Positions 18,389 through 27,763 of a DNA stretch of 64,000 nucleotides are shown in pieces. Every line of letters begins with the position of its first letter. The stretch's first letter is position 1. The translations under genes and the position numbers were made by a program. The stretch comes from Chryseobacterium sp. (GTDB taxonomy: Bacteria > Bacteroidota > Bacteroidia > Flavobacteriales > Weeksellaceae): the NCBI GenBank assembly GCA_031277615.1, contig JAITMC010000002.1, forward strand, positions 186,001 to 250,000, given 5' to 3'. Below the pieces are notes generated by a model. The model did no database searches. It was not told the DNA's origin and was given only the letters and a program-made list of their open reading frames with translations.

Positions 18389-20095
18389 CTACACTTTAGG
18401 ACCTAATTTTTCCGCTATTGAAGCAATTATTGCCTGAATATAGATGCCTTCATTTGCAGAGTAAACACCTCCCTTATCATTTAAACATTTCATTTCATCC
18501 CCTCCTGCATGGTGTAATCCTAAAAGCATCCAAGTTCTATTAAATATAGGACTACCAGAACTTCCATTATCAGTAGGCGTACGATAATGGATTAATGGAT
18601 CCTGATGGTCTAGTAAATGATTATCTTGAAAAGAAAGTTGTAATGTACCTCCTCTAGGATGTCCTATTATATATACTTTCTGATCCATTCCCATCACCGG
18701 AAGTGTATTTGACAAAGGATACCAGTCTACATCTTTGGTTAAATCTAAAAGCTTTTCTTGATCTTCTGCCGAAAAGCTAGCTAGGCAGGCATCTAATTCT
18801 GTACTAGGTGATGACCAGATAATTTCATTAAGCCTAAATTCTAACGTGGAGTCTAATACTTCAAATATAACAATTGCTTCCTCTGGACTAAGTGCCTTTT
18901 CTAATAGATCATCACTGACGACGTGCGAATTAGTAAGAAGAAAAAGTTCTTCACCTAATGATGCATGTAGACTATTTCCTTTTATCAAAAAACCAGTACC
19001 TTCACCACGACTGCTATCAAGCCCTATTCTAGCTACAGCAAGACATCGAGCCGCTCCTTGCATATACCATTTATAAGTTTTAAAAGAATCCATCCCAAAT
19101 ACTTTTTCTAATTTTGTACTAGACGATTTGGAAGAATCGTCAACCATGCTTTCGTATTGACTAGTCACCGTTTTTGCCACCGCTAGCTCTTTTCGAATAT
19201 CTTCAGGATCCATTTCAAATTCACCACCACTTCTTTTAAGTAGTTCTGCTCTTAAAAGTGGCATAAGTATCTGTCCAGATTTTTCATCCATACTTAATTC
19301 CCATATTTCCTCAAATTGTCTTAAAGTGCTTGCAAGTTCAAATGCATCACAATCTTCTTGAGAAGAATAACCAGCTAGCCATTTTAGCGATTCATCAAAA
19401 TCTTTTAATGCTAAGCAACACTCTGCAGCTGTAGCAAAATCCCAAGCATCTGCAGTTCCTTCCTTTTCTTTTCCTTCTATACATGAAAGTATTTCATTAG
19501 CCAATTGTGTATAATCACCAAGGTAGCTAATTGATGGAATTTCATGCCTATTAGCCATTGCTAAAAGTGCAACTGCATTTATTCCATGCCACGTGCGATT
19601 TTTAGTATCATTTTTATAAACTTCTATATAATACTTAATGCTTTTCTCCAAAAAATTTATAGAAGTTGTCGATTTACTATATCCTGTTCTTATAAAAAGT
19701 TGTTTGTATGCTCTTCCTAAAATCCCCTGTGTTTCAAAATATTCATTTAATTCTTTAAACTGAGATTGTTTCATTTCTAACTCTAGCTTTTCCAGTACAG
19801 AAATTCCTGATGTAAAATAGCCCTGCTCAATGAGGGATTGTGCATACAAATTTCTAATAGAAAAGTTTGTTCTTGAGGTAATGCTTAATGCATCACCTAG
19901 TCGAACCATTAATGCAAAACGACGTTTTCTTCGTAATTGCTTCATTATTTTATGAAAATCATCAATTTCGAACACAATTTCTTTCGTAAAAATATCCTCG
20001 ATAAGGTTGGTACAAGTAATAGAGACTGCAAACCAATCAAATTCATTTAATTCTTTGCAGATTTTATTCAAATAGTCTTTTGATGTATTTTTCAT
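18389..20095 (-). CDS. Helical-repeat protein with C-terminal trypsin-like protease
   Basis: A 568-residue protein. Residues ~1-320 are helical and TPR-like. The C-terminal ~220 residues are a chymotrypsin-fold protease. Its triad is visible as LTNSHVVSDD (His near 389), ELDACLAS (Asp near 433) and NGSSGSPIF (Ser near 511), with GTGFLIKG at the start of the domain. No signal peptide is seen, so it is cytoplasmic. Trypsin-like domains of this kind act as effectors in bacterial conflict systems, joined to helical sensor modules. It lies two bases downstream of an alpha/beta hydrolase gene and forms a two-gene operon with it. Confidence 0.75.
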   Translation of the reverse strand: MKNTSKDYLNKICKELNEFDWFAVSITCTNLIEDIFTKEIVFEIDDFHKIMKQLRRKRRFALMVRLGDALSITSRTNFSIRNLYAQSLIEQGYFTSGISVLEKLELEMKQSQFKELNEYFETQGILGRAYKQLFIRTGYSKSTTSINFLEKSIKYYIEVYKNDTKNRTWHGINAVALLAMANRHEIPSISYLGDYTQLANEILSCIEGKEKEGTADAWDFATAAECCLALKDFDESLKWLAGYSSQEDCDAFELASTLRQFEEIWELSMDEKSGQILMPLLRAELLKRSGGEFEMDPEDIRKELAVAKTVTSQYESMVDDSSKSSSTKLEKVFGMDSFKTYKWYMQGAARCLAVARIGLDSSRGEGTGFLIKGNSLHASLGEELFLLTNSHVVSDDLLEKALSPEEAIVIFEVLDSTLEFRLNEIIWSSPSTELDACLASFSAEDQEKLLDLTKDVDWYPLSNTLPVMGMDQKVYIIGHPRGGTLQLSFQDNHLLDHQDPLIHYRTPTDNGSSGSPIFNRTWMLLGLHHAGGDEMKCLNDKGGVYSANEGIYIQAIIASIAEKLGPKV

Positions 20096-20097
20096 AG

Positions 20098-21048
20098 TTA
20101 ATCAATTAGTTTTTGAAGTTCGGACCGAAGAAGGGGCATTTGTAAATATTTGGAAATATCATGCCGCCAAGTCCCCCAGTTGTCTTCTCTGATAACGCGA
20201 ATTACTTTCTCTCCATTTTTCTTATAATCATTTTCAATATTTCCATCCATCATAGCTACCGGATCCAGTCCATCATATACATTGATCCATAAATTTTTTA
20301 TCTTAGAAGGAAAACCGTCAAACCTAGTCCACTCAGGTGATAGTTTATCTTGTATTTCATCTAGGCCAAGAGGACTACCAATTGTAATCAATGTGTCAAC
20401 AAAAGGACATTCAGTAACACGCTTAAGACAATCATAAATTATTACCGTTCCCATGCTGTGACTAACAATAATGTGATTATCTACTTTAACTTTATTTAAA
20501 GCTTCAATGACTCTCGTCCGAATTTCATCTTGTACAAAATATGAAACGCCAGCTCTAGGACTAAATTTTTTGTTAAAAAGATAATGATGGACATCTCGAA
20601 GGAAGTAAGCCATTAAAGGTTTTTTAAAAATCCATGGTATGGGTACACGCTCTAGATCATTCTTGGATTCAAGTTCTCTATTTAGTAACGGATCAGGTAC
20701 ATCTGCTGATGTCTTTAAAGCAATATTATCAACAAATTTTCTTTCTTCTTCATTTAATTTATCTCTCCAGTCTTCACCACATTCATCTAATGTAGGATCC
20801 TCTTCAATATTTTCATTAGCAATTTCCAACGTTTTTGATATTAATTCAGGCAATGGGTTTTCATACAGTACGTCTGCCCAATAAATCATAGATGATGTTA
20901 TCCCTTTTGTATCTAAATCAATATCGTCCTCATTTCCATTAAAGTCTGAAGCTAATGCATTTTTCCATTGTAAAAGTAATTTTTCTGCAGTAGGTTTATT
21001 AGCAATCCCATGAATAAAGGTGATATGTATTGTTTTTTTCAATGACAT
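20098..21048 (-). CDS. Alpha/beta hydrolase (lipase/esterase-like)
   Basis: A 316-residue cytoplasmic hydrolase. IHITFIHGIANK carries the oxyanion-hole region, HIIVSHSMGTVII the nucleophile elbow (SHSMG instead of the commoner GHSMG), and WRHDISKYL a candidate catalytic histidine; DGLDPVA is a likely acid loop. The fold resembles lipases and esterases of the GPI-deacylase/serine-esterase kind. The gene stops two bases before the start of the trypsin-like gene, so the two are co-expressed, and a lipase plus protease effector pair is plausible. The substrate is unknown. Confidence 0.72.
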   Translation of the reverse strand: MSLKKTIHITFIHGIANKPTAEKLLLQWKNALASDFNGNEDDIDLDTKGITSSMIYWADVLYENPLPELISKTLEIANENIEEDPTLDECGEDWRDKLNEEERKFVDNIALKTSADVPDPLLNRELESKNDLERVPIPWIFKKPLMAYFLRDVHHYLFNKKFSPRAGVSYFVQDEIRTRVIEALNKVKVDNHIIVSHSMGTVIIYDCLKRVTECPFVDTLITIGSPLGLDEIQDKLSPEWTRFDGFPSKIKNLWINVYDGLDPVAMMDGNIENDYKKNGEKVIRVIREDNWGTWRHDISKYLQMPLLRSELQKLID

Positions 21049-21437
21049 TGTTTTGTTTAGTTATTAGTTTTAGTAAAAATAAATATAAGCTCTAATTTAC
21101 AACATAATATCATTTATTATTAATCTTTATTCAGTGTTTTAAATGTTTATGGAAAGAATAAAAAACTAACATCTATTTGATGTGGAATATATTTTCTAGT
21201 AGAACTATTAAGAAAGCTTAATGGATATTTAAAATCTATAGCTTATTGAAAACCTCTTTTGAGTTTGAAGATCAAACTTGATCAGTATTTTTTAATCCCC
21301 TTTGTCCAAAAGAGTTGATAAGAATTAAATATTCTATTTCAGATAATTAGCTTCTTTAAATAACACGTACCTGTCATTTAATTTATAACAAATTCTATGT
21401 TATCATTGTTTTTGCAAGAAAGCTTAAAAATTTAATT
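21049..21437. other. AT-rich gap, no gene seen
   Basis: Stop codons are frequent in all frames and no motif stands out. It should contain the promoter of the hydrolase-protease operon on the minus strand, but no clear TAnnTTTG element was found. Confidence 0.4.
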
Positions 21438-21680
21438 CTAGTCATCAAACCCTTCTGCAAAAAATTCGTTCATGGTCATTCCAAAGGCACTTATCACTTT
21501 GGCTAAAGTACTAAAACGCAAGTCTTCACCTTTTTCATATCGTCCATACTGGGCTCTTGATATATTATGTTCATATGCAAAGTACTCGTAGCTTGAATAA
21601 CCTTTGGCTATCCTAATCTCTTTTATCCTCTTGCCAAGGTTCTTTAGAACTTCTTCTTTTAAAAATTCTTTTTTCTCCAT
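21438..21680 (-). CDS. XRE-family transcriptional regulator
   Basis: An 80-residue single-domain Cro/C1-type helix-turn-helix protein. The recognition region is NISRAQYGRYEKGEDLRFSTL, with IKEIRIAKGYSSYEYFAYEH ahead of it. It is a likely repressor for the surrounding island; proteins of this kind often keep defence genes quiet until needed. It is divergent from the superinfection-immunity-like gene at 21825, with 144 bases between the two starts that contain an insulating terminator and a promoter. Confidence 0.85.
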   Translation of the reverse strand: MEKKEFLKEEVLKNLGKRIKEIRIAKGYSSYEYFAYEHNISRAQYGRYEKGEDLRFSTLAKVISAFGMTMNEFFAEGFDD

Positions 21681-21731
21681 TTAATCTCAATTAGAGAATA
21701 CAAAGCTTGGAAATAAGCATCACTTATGTTA

Positions 21732-21766
21732 CCACTAAAAAGATGGATCATATTAGTGGCTTTTTT
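21732..21766 (+). terminator. Plus-strand terminator between divergent genes
   Basis: CCACTAA (21732-21738) and TTAGTGG (21753-21759) pair perfectly and are followed by CTTTTTTG. No plus-strand gene ends here, so it probably stops read-through antisense to the XRE gene and insulates the promoter just downstream. Confidence 0.55.
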
Positions 21767-21778
21767 GTTTTAATGTTT

Positions 21779-21786
21779 TATATTTG
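21779..21786 (+). promoter_or_regulatory. Promoter -7 element TATATTTG for the gene at 21825
   Basis: TATATTTG is an exact match to TAnnTTTG and lies 38 bases before the start codon. No TTG is found at the usual 17-23 base spacing; the nearest is only 11 bases upstream. Confidence 0.45.
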
Positions 21787-21824
21787 AAAACATTATTTAT
21801 TGAATATAGAGAAATTATAAAACA

Positions 21825-22184
21825 ATGTTAGCAATACTATCTTCTGCAAGTCATACCAATGGAGGGTTTCCATTTTTTAAAATAATTGTATTTATCTATT
21901 TTATACCCGTAATAATTGCTTTATTTAGGTCTCACATAATTGGATTTAAATTTTTTACCGTACTGATAATTAATCTTTTTTTTGGATGGACAGTCTATGG
22001 ATGGTGGCTTGCATTTGCAAAAGCTTTTTCTAGTAGAAATACAATTTATTTAAAAACCAATTCTAGAAGTATTGTATCTTCAGACAAATATGATCAACTA
22101 GATAAATTAAATAAATTACGTTCATCAGGTGTTATTAATGAAGAAGAATTTGAAGCAGAAAAAAATAAAATATTAAATCATTAA
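21825..22184 (+). CDS. Superinfection-immunity-like membrane protein with SHOCT tail
   Basis: A 119-residue protein. Two hydrophobic segments (about 18-37 and 42-68) end in NLFFGWTVYGWWLAFAKAF, which is the LN..FGWT..GW..AL signature of the Imm_superinfect family (phage T4 Imm-like). The C-terminal ~30 residues (YDQLDKLNKLRSSGVINEEEFEAEK) form a SHOCT helical pair, a domain often found at the ends of bacterial proteins. In T4, Imm blocks DNA entry of superinfecting phage. In bacterial genomes the family is widespread and of uncertain role. Its location in a TIR-rich island makes a defence role plausible. Confidence 0.78.
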   Translation: MLAILSSASHTNGGFPFFKIIVFIYFIPVIIALFRSHIIGFKFFTVLIINLFFGWTVYGWWLAFAKAFSSRNTIYLKTNSRSIVSSDKYDQLDKLNKLRSSGVINEEEFEAEKNKILNH

Positions 22185-22207
22185 CACGATCATTTAATCC
22201 AAAAGTA

Positions 22208-22369
22208 ATGATGAAGGTTATACTAACGATTAAAGAAGAGGACCTAGATTTTATATTAAGGAGTATAATTGGACTTGAAGTAAAAAAAATCAAAGTCAAA
22301 AAAAAGATTAAGCAGAAGAATATAAAGGCAACATTATATCCTACTACCTATAATGAACCAGATGAATAA
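22208..22369 (+). CDS. Small basic hypothetical protein
   Basis: A 53-codon open frame beginning ATG ATG, rich in lysine (KKIKVKKKIKQK), ending 397 bases before the next TIR gene. It starts 24 bases after the superinfection-immunity-like gene and may be co-transcribed with it. I do not recognise it. Its length and codon pattern make it a plausible small protein, but chance cannot be excluded. Confidence 0.4.
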   Translation: MMKVILTIKEEDLDFILRSIIGLEVKKIKVKKKIKQKNIKATLYPTTYNEPDE

Positions 22370-22766
22370 GCTTCAGAGATACCACTATTTTTATACACTT
22401 TTAGGATAGGAAAATTTATTGAAATGACTAAAGCGTCCAAACCCATTAGCATGAAATTATTTTTCTAAATATCAGAGCAATACACTTCACTCAAATTTTA
22501 CTAATTTTAGATTTAATTATAACCATACAATTCCATTTTTTTATAAATTAATAAAAAAATTCATTTAGTATTACTAGAATCCATATTAATATCAATGAAA
22601 ATGTTTATAATTTGTAAATCAATTATGGATAGTTTTGATCTATATTGTTAAGCGGATCAAGGAGCGAAGGCCTGCTTCATTAGAGTTTCACAAAGCTATT
22701 TTAGATGCTGTTGGACTGGATGAAAACTACATTGATATATTAGAATTAAATCATTAAAATTAATAA
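22370..22766 (+). other. Gap with a gene remnant or TTG-started small frame
   Basis: Most of this stretch is featureless. At 22635-22757 a frame open from 22611 encodes RRPASLEFHKAILDAVGLDE and a few more residues. It looks like real protein, ending 9 bases before the TIR-WD40-like gene, but it lacks an ATG. It could be a TTG-started 40-residue protein or the tail of a lost gene. Confidence 0.35.
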
Positions 22767-25550
22767 ATGTACAATATATCATTTCTAAACAGAGCTAAAA
22801 AGACAATTTTAGGATATGATATTTTTATTTCTTATTCTAGAAAAGATAGTCTTGATTATGCATATACTATTGCTCAATATTTCATGAAGAAGGGTTTCGA
22901 ATGCTATATTGACCAATTATCGAGTATTACACCAGGTAAAAAATTACCTGCAAATATAAAAGATGCCGTTAAAAGATCAACTGCGTTTGTATTGATTGGG
23001 AGTGAGGGAGCTACAAATTCTGAAGCCATAGAGCAAGAGATAAAACTATTCTTAAAATACAACAAAAATAAACCGCTTATCCCAATTACAATTGATGGAG
23101 CTATTAATTCAAATGTGAGGTGGTATTCTGAAATTGAAGGTTTAGCATTAATAGATGACTCTTCCGAAAATATAAAGAATAGTTCACCTGCTATAGATGT
23201 ACTTGATAGGATTGAAAATGCGTTGCATTTTACAAAAAAGAGTGTAAGACTTAGAAGTGTATCTTTGGCGGTAATATTGGGGATTTTAATTATTTCAGGA
23301 TTTGCAACTTATTTTGTAAGCGATAAAGCTACAGAAGCTAAGCTCGCAATTATTGAAAAGAAGCAAGCAGATAGTTTAAGAGACATTGCTTTTAAACAAT
23401 TAACCCGAACAAATGAATTAAGAAATATTGCATTAAAAGATAGAAAAGAAGCAATACATCAAAAACAAAAGGCAGATAAATTAAAAATTCAAGCAGACTC
23501 TTTGAAAAATCTTGCCGTGATTGGAAAAATTAAAGCGGAAAAATTGAGAAATACAGCTGAATCACTAAAATTACTGGCTGAAAAAAGAGTTAATCATCTG
23601 AATCAACAAAGTGAAATGTTAGGAAATAGAATTTCCGCAATGAGTAATCTTGAAAGTGATCCTATAAAAGCATACAGATTTGCAGAAGAGACCTACAAAT
23701 TTGAGAAAAGTACGGAAAATAGAGAATTAATTTTTGCAACGCTTTCCTCAATTGATTATTACTACACATCAGTGCTTAATAACTATCACATCACGGATTT
23801 TAAAGAACCCTATATATTGTTAATTGATGACTCAAAGGATAGATCAAACTTAGCGGTTTATGACATGAGAACATCCAAGCTAAAAATAACATCTATAACT
23901 ACTGATCAAATAGGATGGATAATACCCATGGCATATAATTCTTATAAAATCCTGACAAGAAATTGGCAAGGTGAAGGTTTAAATGCAATTCCCGTATATC
24001 AACTCTGGAATGATGCTTCAATTTCAATAAGTGACAAAATTTTGGGCGGAGGTATGACACTTCCAAATTTTATTAATGAACATAAGGTAAGCATTAAACT
24101 TCTTCACCAGCCCAAAACGTTAATTTGGGACTTATTATCTGATCAAAAGAAATATATCTCTGAAGATACATCAGATCAATTTAGCGGATATTTTCGTGAA
24201 ATTTACGGAACACTTGATATTAGAAAAGATGGCACCGCAGCTGCTCATCATGATAATGGACTTGTATTAGTTTCTAATGATGGAGCAATTGACATTACAT
24301 CATATACAAAAGTTGATTTTGATCCATCATCCTTCTATAGTAAAGCTCAATGGTCATCAGATGATGATTATCTAGCACTTAATTATTTTAAAGTAAAAGG
24401 GTTAGGTCTTTGGGATCCTAAAGCAAAATTATTTAATTGGATAGGAAGCCCCAATGGAACCCCATTTGATTTATCTAAACCTAACAATTGGATTGTAAAT
24501 GCTTGGAGCTGGAGTCAAAAAGGACATTTACTTGCTTTTTCAGGTCGAACTGAAAATGATGTAGATATAACGGTAGAAGTAATAGATGGAGGTTCATTTG
24601 AGAAAACTAGAAAAATAATATATCGTGGAGAAATTCCTATTCAGAGTATATCTTTTCTGCCAGGAGATAAAAAAATTGTTATTTGTGACAAGGAACGTAA
24701 TATGTCAATCATCGATATAGAAACAAGGAAGGTTGTTGGAAAGGGACAAAAAACGGATGAAGTTAAAAGTTCATCTTTGGGTTTTTATTCAAGTACTATA
24801 AAAGATTTTAAATCGTGGCAAACATTACCGGCACCATCAAAAAACTGGTTCTTTCAATCAGACTCAACAAAAACTTACCTTTCTCAAGGAGCTGTAGATC
24901 CTCTCAATAAATATATGGCAGTACCATATTCCAGAAAAAATGATATTACATCTGGAGTAGAATTAAGAAATATTTTAACAGGTGAAAAAAAGTTCTTAAA
25001 ATTTGCAGGTCACTCTGTTCACAATGTTGAATTTTCAACAAACGGAAATTGGTTAGTTTTAGAAACTTCAGATAAAATAAATATTTGGAATACAAAAACA
25101 TGGATCCATTCTCAATTTCCATTAATTTTAGGAGATCAACAATTTATTGATTTAGAAGTTAAGTCAGATACATTGTATGCAAAAATAATTGGGGCCTCTG
25201 CAAAATATGAAATCGAATATTTATTTGATCTTAGAAATGCTAACCCAAAATTTATAGAAAGAACTACTACAAATAAAAAGACTATAAATAAACACCAATC
25301 AAAAAAAGATAAAATTGAAGAATTAGTAAATGGTTGGAAAATGGACAAACTTTATAAATATCAATCAGTTGGATGGAAAAAATCAGGAAAATGGGCTGTA
25401 AGATTGACATGCAGAGACAAGGCTTTTGGTGCTAGTGATTGCGATGTTCAATTTATACCAACAGATATCGAATGGCTAATGAAACTTTATGATGGTTTAT
25501 TGTGGAAACCTACGAAAAAGGAGTTAGTTAAATCTATTCATAATAATTAA
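22767..25550 (+). CDS. Membrane-anchored TIR, coiled-coil, beta-propeller protein
   Basis: A 927-residue protein. The TIR domain covers residues 16-150 (YDIFISYSRKDS, VLIGSEGATNSEAIEQE, catalytic glutamate near 91). A single membrane helix lies at ~164-184 (SLAVILGILIISGFATYF). A long coiled coil rich in K, E and A follows (185-290). The rest has WD40/propeller-like repeats (WSSDDDYLAL, WSWSQKGHLLAFSG, VEFSTNGNWLVL). This is an NLR-like layout in which the propeller would sense and the TIR would degrade or convert NAD. Because the TIR lies before the helix and the propeller after it, the propeller may sit outside the cytoplasm unless topology differs. Not a named system that I recognise. Confidence 0.8.
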   Translation: MYNISFLNRAKKTILGYDIFISYSRKDSLDYAYTIAQYFMKKGFECYIDQLSSITPGKKLPANIKDAVKRSTAFVLIGSEGATNSEAIEQEIKLFLKYNKNKPLIPITIDGAINSNVRWYSEIEGLALIDDSSENIKNSSPAIDVLDRIENALHFTKKSVRLRSVSLAVILGILIISGFATYFVSDKATEAKLAIIEKKQADSLRDIAFKQLTRTNELRNIALKDRKEAIHQKQKADKLKIQADSLKNLAVIGKIKAEKLRNTAESLKLLAEKRVNHLNQQSEMLGNRISAMSNLESDPIKAYRFAEETYKFEKSTENRELIFATLSSIDYYYTSVLNNYHITDFKEPYILLIDDSKDRSNLAVYDMRTSKLKITSITTDQIGWIIPMAYNSYKILTRNWQGEGLNAIPVYQLWNDASISISDKILGGGMTLPNFINEHKVSIKLLHQPKTLIWDLLSDQKKYISEDTSDQFSGYFREIYGTLDIRKDGTAAAHHDNGLVLVSNDGAIDITSYTKVDFDPSSFYSKAQWSSDDDYLALNYFKVKGLGLWDPKAKLFNWIGSPNGTPFDLSKPNNWIVNAWSWSQKGHLLAFSGRTENDVDITVEVIDGGSFEKTRKIIYRGEIPIQSISFLPGDKKIVICDKERNMSIIDIETRKVVGKGQKTDEVKSSSLGFYSSTIKDFKSWQTLPAPSKNWFFQSDSTKTYLSQGAVDPLNKYMAVPYSRKNDITSGVELRNILTGEKKFLKFAGHSVHNVEFSTNGNWLVLETSDKINIWNTKTWIHSQFPLILGDQQFIDLEVKSDTLYAKIIGASAKYEIEYLFDLRNANPKFIERTTTNKKTINKHQSKKDKIEELVNGWKMDKLYKYQSVGWKKSGKWAVRLTCRDKAFGASDCDVQFIPTDIEWLMKLYDGLLWKPTKKELVKSIHNN

Positions 25551-25856
25551 ATAATGAGTTTAATTTTATAATGAGAACTACGAATTTTTGTTTTGCAATT
25601 AATATATTTAAAGTGAAGCTAAAATAGCTCATTCAATTATGTCTATAGATATTGGAGGTGACCAAGAAAATATTTAAATAAGAGCTAATATTGCTTTTGA
25701 TGGTATATTGTGGTTAGATAGAATAGAAACAATATAGATTTATACATTATAGAGCTATATTATTTTTTCAGTTTTATACACTAAAAAGGTAAATAAAGAC
25801 ATTCTATTTTAAAATAAAATATAAAAACAGACTTACCCTAATATAATAACCATCGA
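25551..25856. other. AT-rich gap between two TIR genes
   Basis: No gene-like frame and no clear promoter were found. The composition is strongly AT-rich, as in the rest of the island. Confidence 0.4.
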
Positions 25857-27350
25857 ATGAAATATAATGCTTTTATATCATACTCTCATTCCGATTGCAG
25901 TGCAATAGCACCAGCAATTCAATATGCGATTGAGAATATTGGTAAACCTTGGTATAAATTAAAAAGAAATCTTAATGTTTTCCGTGACGAAACTAACTTA
26001 GGAGCCAATCCGCATTTTTGGGAAAATATAGAAAATGCACTAAATAATTCTGATAACTTTGTATTATTAGCCTCTCCCAAAACATCACAATCAGTTTGGA
26101 TAACAAAGGAAATTGAAAAATGGATAACATTAAATCCTTCTCTTGACAGGTTTTTTATTGTAAAGACTGCTGGAAATTTAGAATGGGACAAAAAATCTAA
26201 TTTGGATTTTGACTGGAAAAAAACAGATTGCTTACCATATATTTTACGAGGTAAGTTTTATAAAGAACCTCTATATATTGATTTGTCTGCTTATATAAAT
26301 AAAAGTAACTATAAAACACCAGGGTTTACCTATAAAATTGTGAAAATTATCTCAGGAATAACTGGTATTGCACCAAGGGAGATAGAAAGCGAAGAGAAAA
26401 AAAGAAGACAAAGAGTAATAATAGCATTAGCAATTGGAATTTTAACATTCATTGCTGTGTCTTTTTTAGGATATATGTTTTATCAACAAAAAGAAATTAA
26501 TGAGAAAAATGCTATTGTTAATAATTTAATTGCTGAAGGAAATAAATATAGAGAAACAAATATTGAAAAAGCATTATTACTTTATTCATATGCCTATTCC
26601 ATGAGTAATGACAGTAGTTCTTATAAAGTCTTAAATGATTTTTACAATTCTCATACTACTTATGAATTGAACACATTTAAAGAGAGTTTTAATCTTTTCC
26701 ATTCCAGGAAAATATTAGAAAGAAGACAAGATAATCTAGATATAAAATATGTCTTGGATAGCCTAAAACTATTAAATACTTCTAGTCATCTATCTCAAGT
26801 AACAAATGATAATACGTTCTATTTTGAAACAAACATCAATACTCAAGTCAACAATTTAAAAAAGCAGAATGAAAGTGAAGAAATTTTACTCTATTGTAAG
26901 GGAGGACGGTATAACTTTGTGCTCTTTAAAGAATTTCTATATATATTTTTAGGTAAAATGAATGAAGGAGACGGAGATTATTATCTTGACTATGTTGAAA
27001 CCGAACCTCTCTTTAAGCTTCAATTGCTATATAATGATAATGCTAGAGATAATATCGTAAAAATGGGTGATACTCATAATTGGGAAGAAAAATTCGTAGG
27101 CATTTATTCTGATGAAAATTCAGGAAAGCTTTATATACTTGCAAAAAAAGAACCTTGGATTAATCCCAATTCTACAGAAGTACACTACGAGTTATTTACT
27201 TTCAATTTTTTTAATAGAGCTAGAATAACTAAAAACCAAACTCAAATTATAGGAGAAATTATAAAGAATTATGGTCAAATTGATTTGTCAAATGAAGAAA
27301 AGATAAATTTAGGACTTATCAATAAAAATCATTTTATAATAAATAAATAA
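25857..27350 (+). CDS. Membrane-anchored TIR protein with unknown C-terminal domain
   Basis: A 497-residue protein beginning directly with strand A (YNAFISYSHSD). It continues with VLLASPKTSQSVWITKEIEK, placing the presumed catalytic glutamate at 85. A second part of the TIR-like region reaches about 160, a membrane helix lies at ~186-208, and helices 215-260 (ALLLYSYAYSM) are TPR-like. The last ~240 residues match nothing that I know. It shares the TIR-helix-sensor plan with the gene at 22767 but is not a close paralogue. It is the last gene before the internal transposon-end copy. Confidence 0.75.
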   Translation: MKYNAFISYSHSDCSAIAPAIQYAIENIGKPWYKLKRNLNVFRDETNLGANPHFWENIENALNNSDNFVLLASPKTSQSVWITKEIEKWITLNPSLDRFFIVKTAGNLEWDKKSNLDFDWKKTDCLPYILRGKFYKEPLYIDLSAYINKSNYKTPGFTYKIVKIISGITGIAPREIESEEKKRRQRVIIALAIGILTFIAVSFLGYMFYQQKEINEKNAIVNNLIAEGNKYRETNIEKALLLYSYAYSMSNDSSSYKVLNDFYNSHTTYELNTFKESFNLFHSRKILERRQDNLDIKYVLDSLKLLNTSSHLSQVTNDNTFYFETNINTQVNNLKKQNESEEILLYCKGGRYNFVLFKEFLYIFLGKMNEGDGDYYLDYVETEPLFKLQLLYNDNARDNIVKMGDTHNWEEKFVGIYSDENSGKLYILAKKEPWINPNSTEVHYELFTFNFFNRARITKNQTQIIGEIIKNYGQIDLSNEEKINLGLINKNHFIINK

Positions 27351-27451
27351 CATTTTAAGTATATATTAAAGTACTCGTTTTAGGGTAAACTTTCCTATTT
27401 TAGGGATTTAAAAAATATACTATTTAGATTGATAAACAGAGCTACAATATT

Positions 27452-27476
27452 TTCGCACTTACTTTGTAAAATCACA
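27452..27476. repeat. Internal copy of the transposon right end
   Basis: The 25 bases here match the true right end (36221-36245) at 23 positions and end in the same AAAATCACA. Orientation is the same. Its first 17 bases are identical to the left-end repeat at 4831-4847. It lies 100 bases past the last TIR gene, inside the element. Confidence 0.82.
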
Positions 27477-27609
27477 AACAAGCTCGTAACAAAAAAAGTT
27501 AAATTAACATATTAAATTTGTGTATTAAAAAATTAATAAATAAACTTGCTTTAGAAAAGACAGGATAAATAAAATCTGAACAGCTTAACAGCAGGATTTC
27601 TACAATCTG

Positions 27610-27632
27610 AACAGATCTTTTCTGTTTTTTGT
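27610..27632 (+). terminator. Plus-strand terminator downstream of the TIR island
   Basis: AACAGA (27610-27615) and TCTGTT (27621-27626) form a short stem followed by a T run. It lies 260 bases beyond the last TIR gene. Confidence 0.45.
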
Positions 27633-27640
27633 AAGGCTCT

Positions 27641-27679
27641 ACTTTAATAGTGTTTTTTATGCTTAAATACTATTAAAGT
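27641..27679. repeat. Perfect 11-bp inverted repeat
   Basis: ACTTTAATAGT at 27641-27651 is repeated in inverse at 27669-27679 with a 17-base spacer that contains six T. It may be an operator, or a second terminator arm in the gene-poor stretch 27351-28079. Confidence 0.45.
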
Positions 27680-27763
27680 TAGCTTCTGATATTTTACATA
27701 TACTTTACAAAGTGACAACAGTTAATAGTTTGAAGTGACTTTCCCCCATCTCATTGAAATTAT

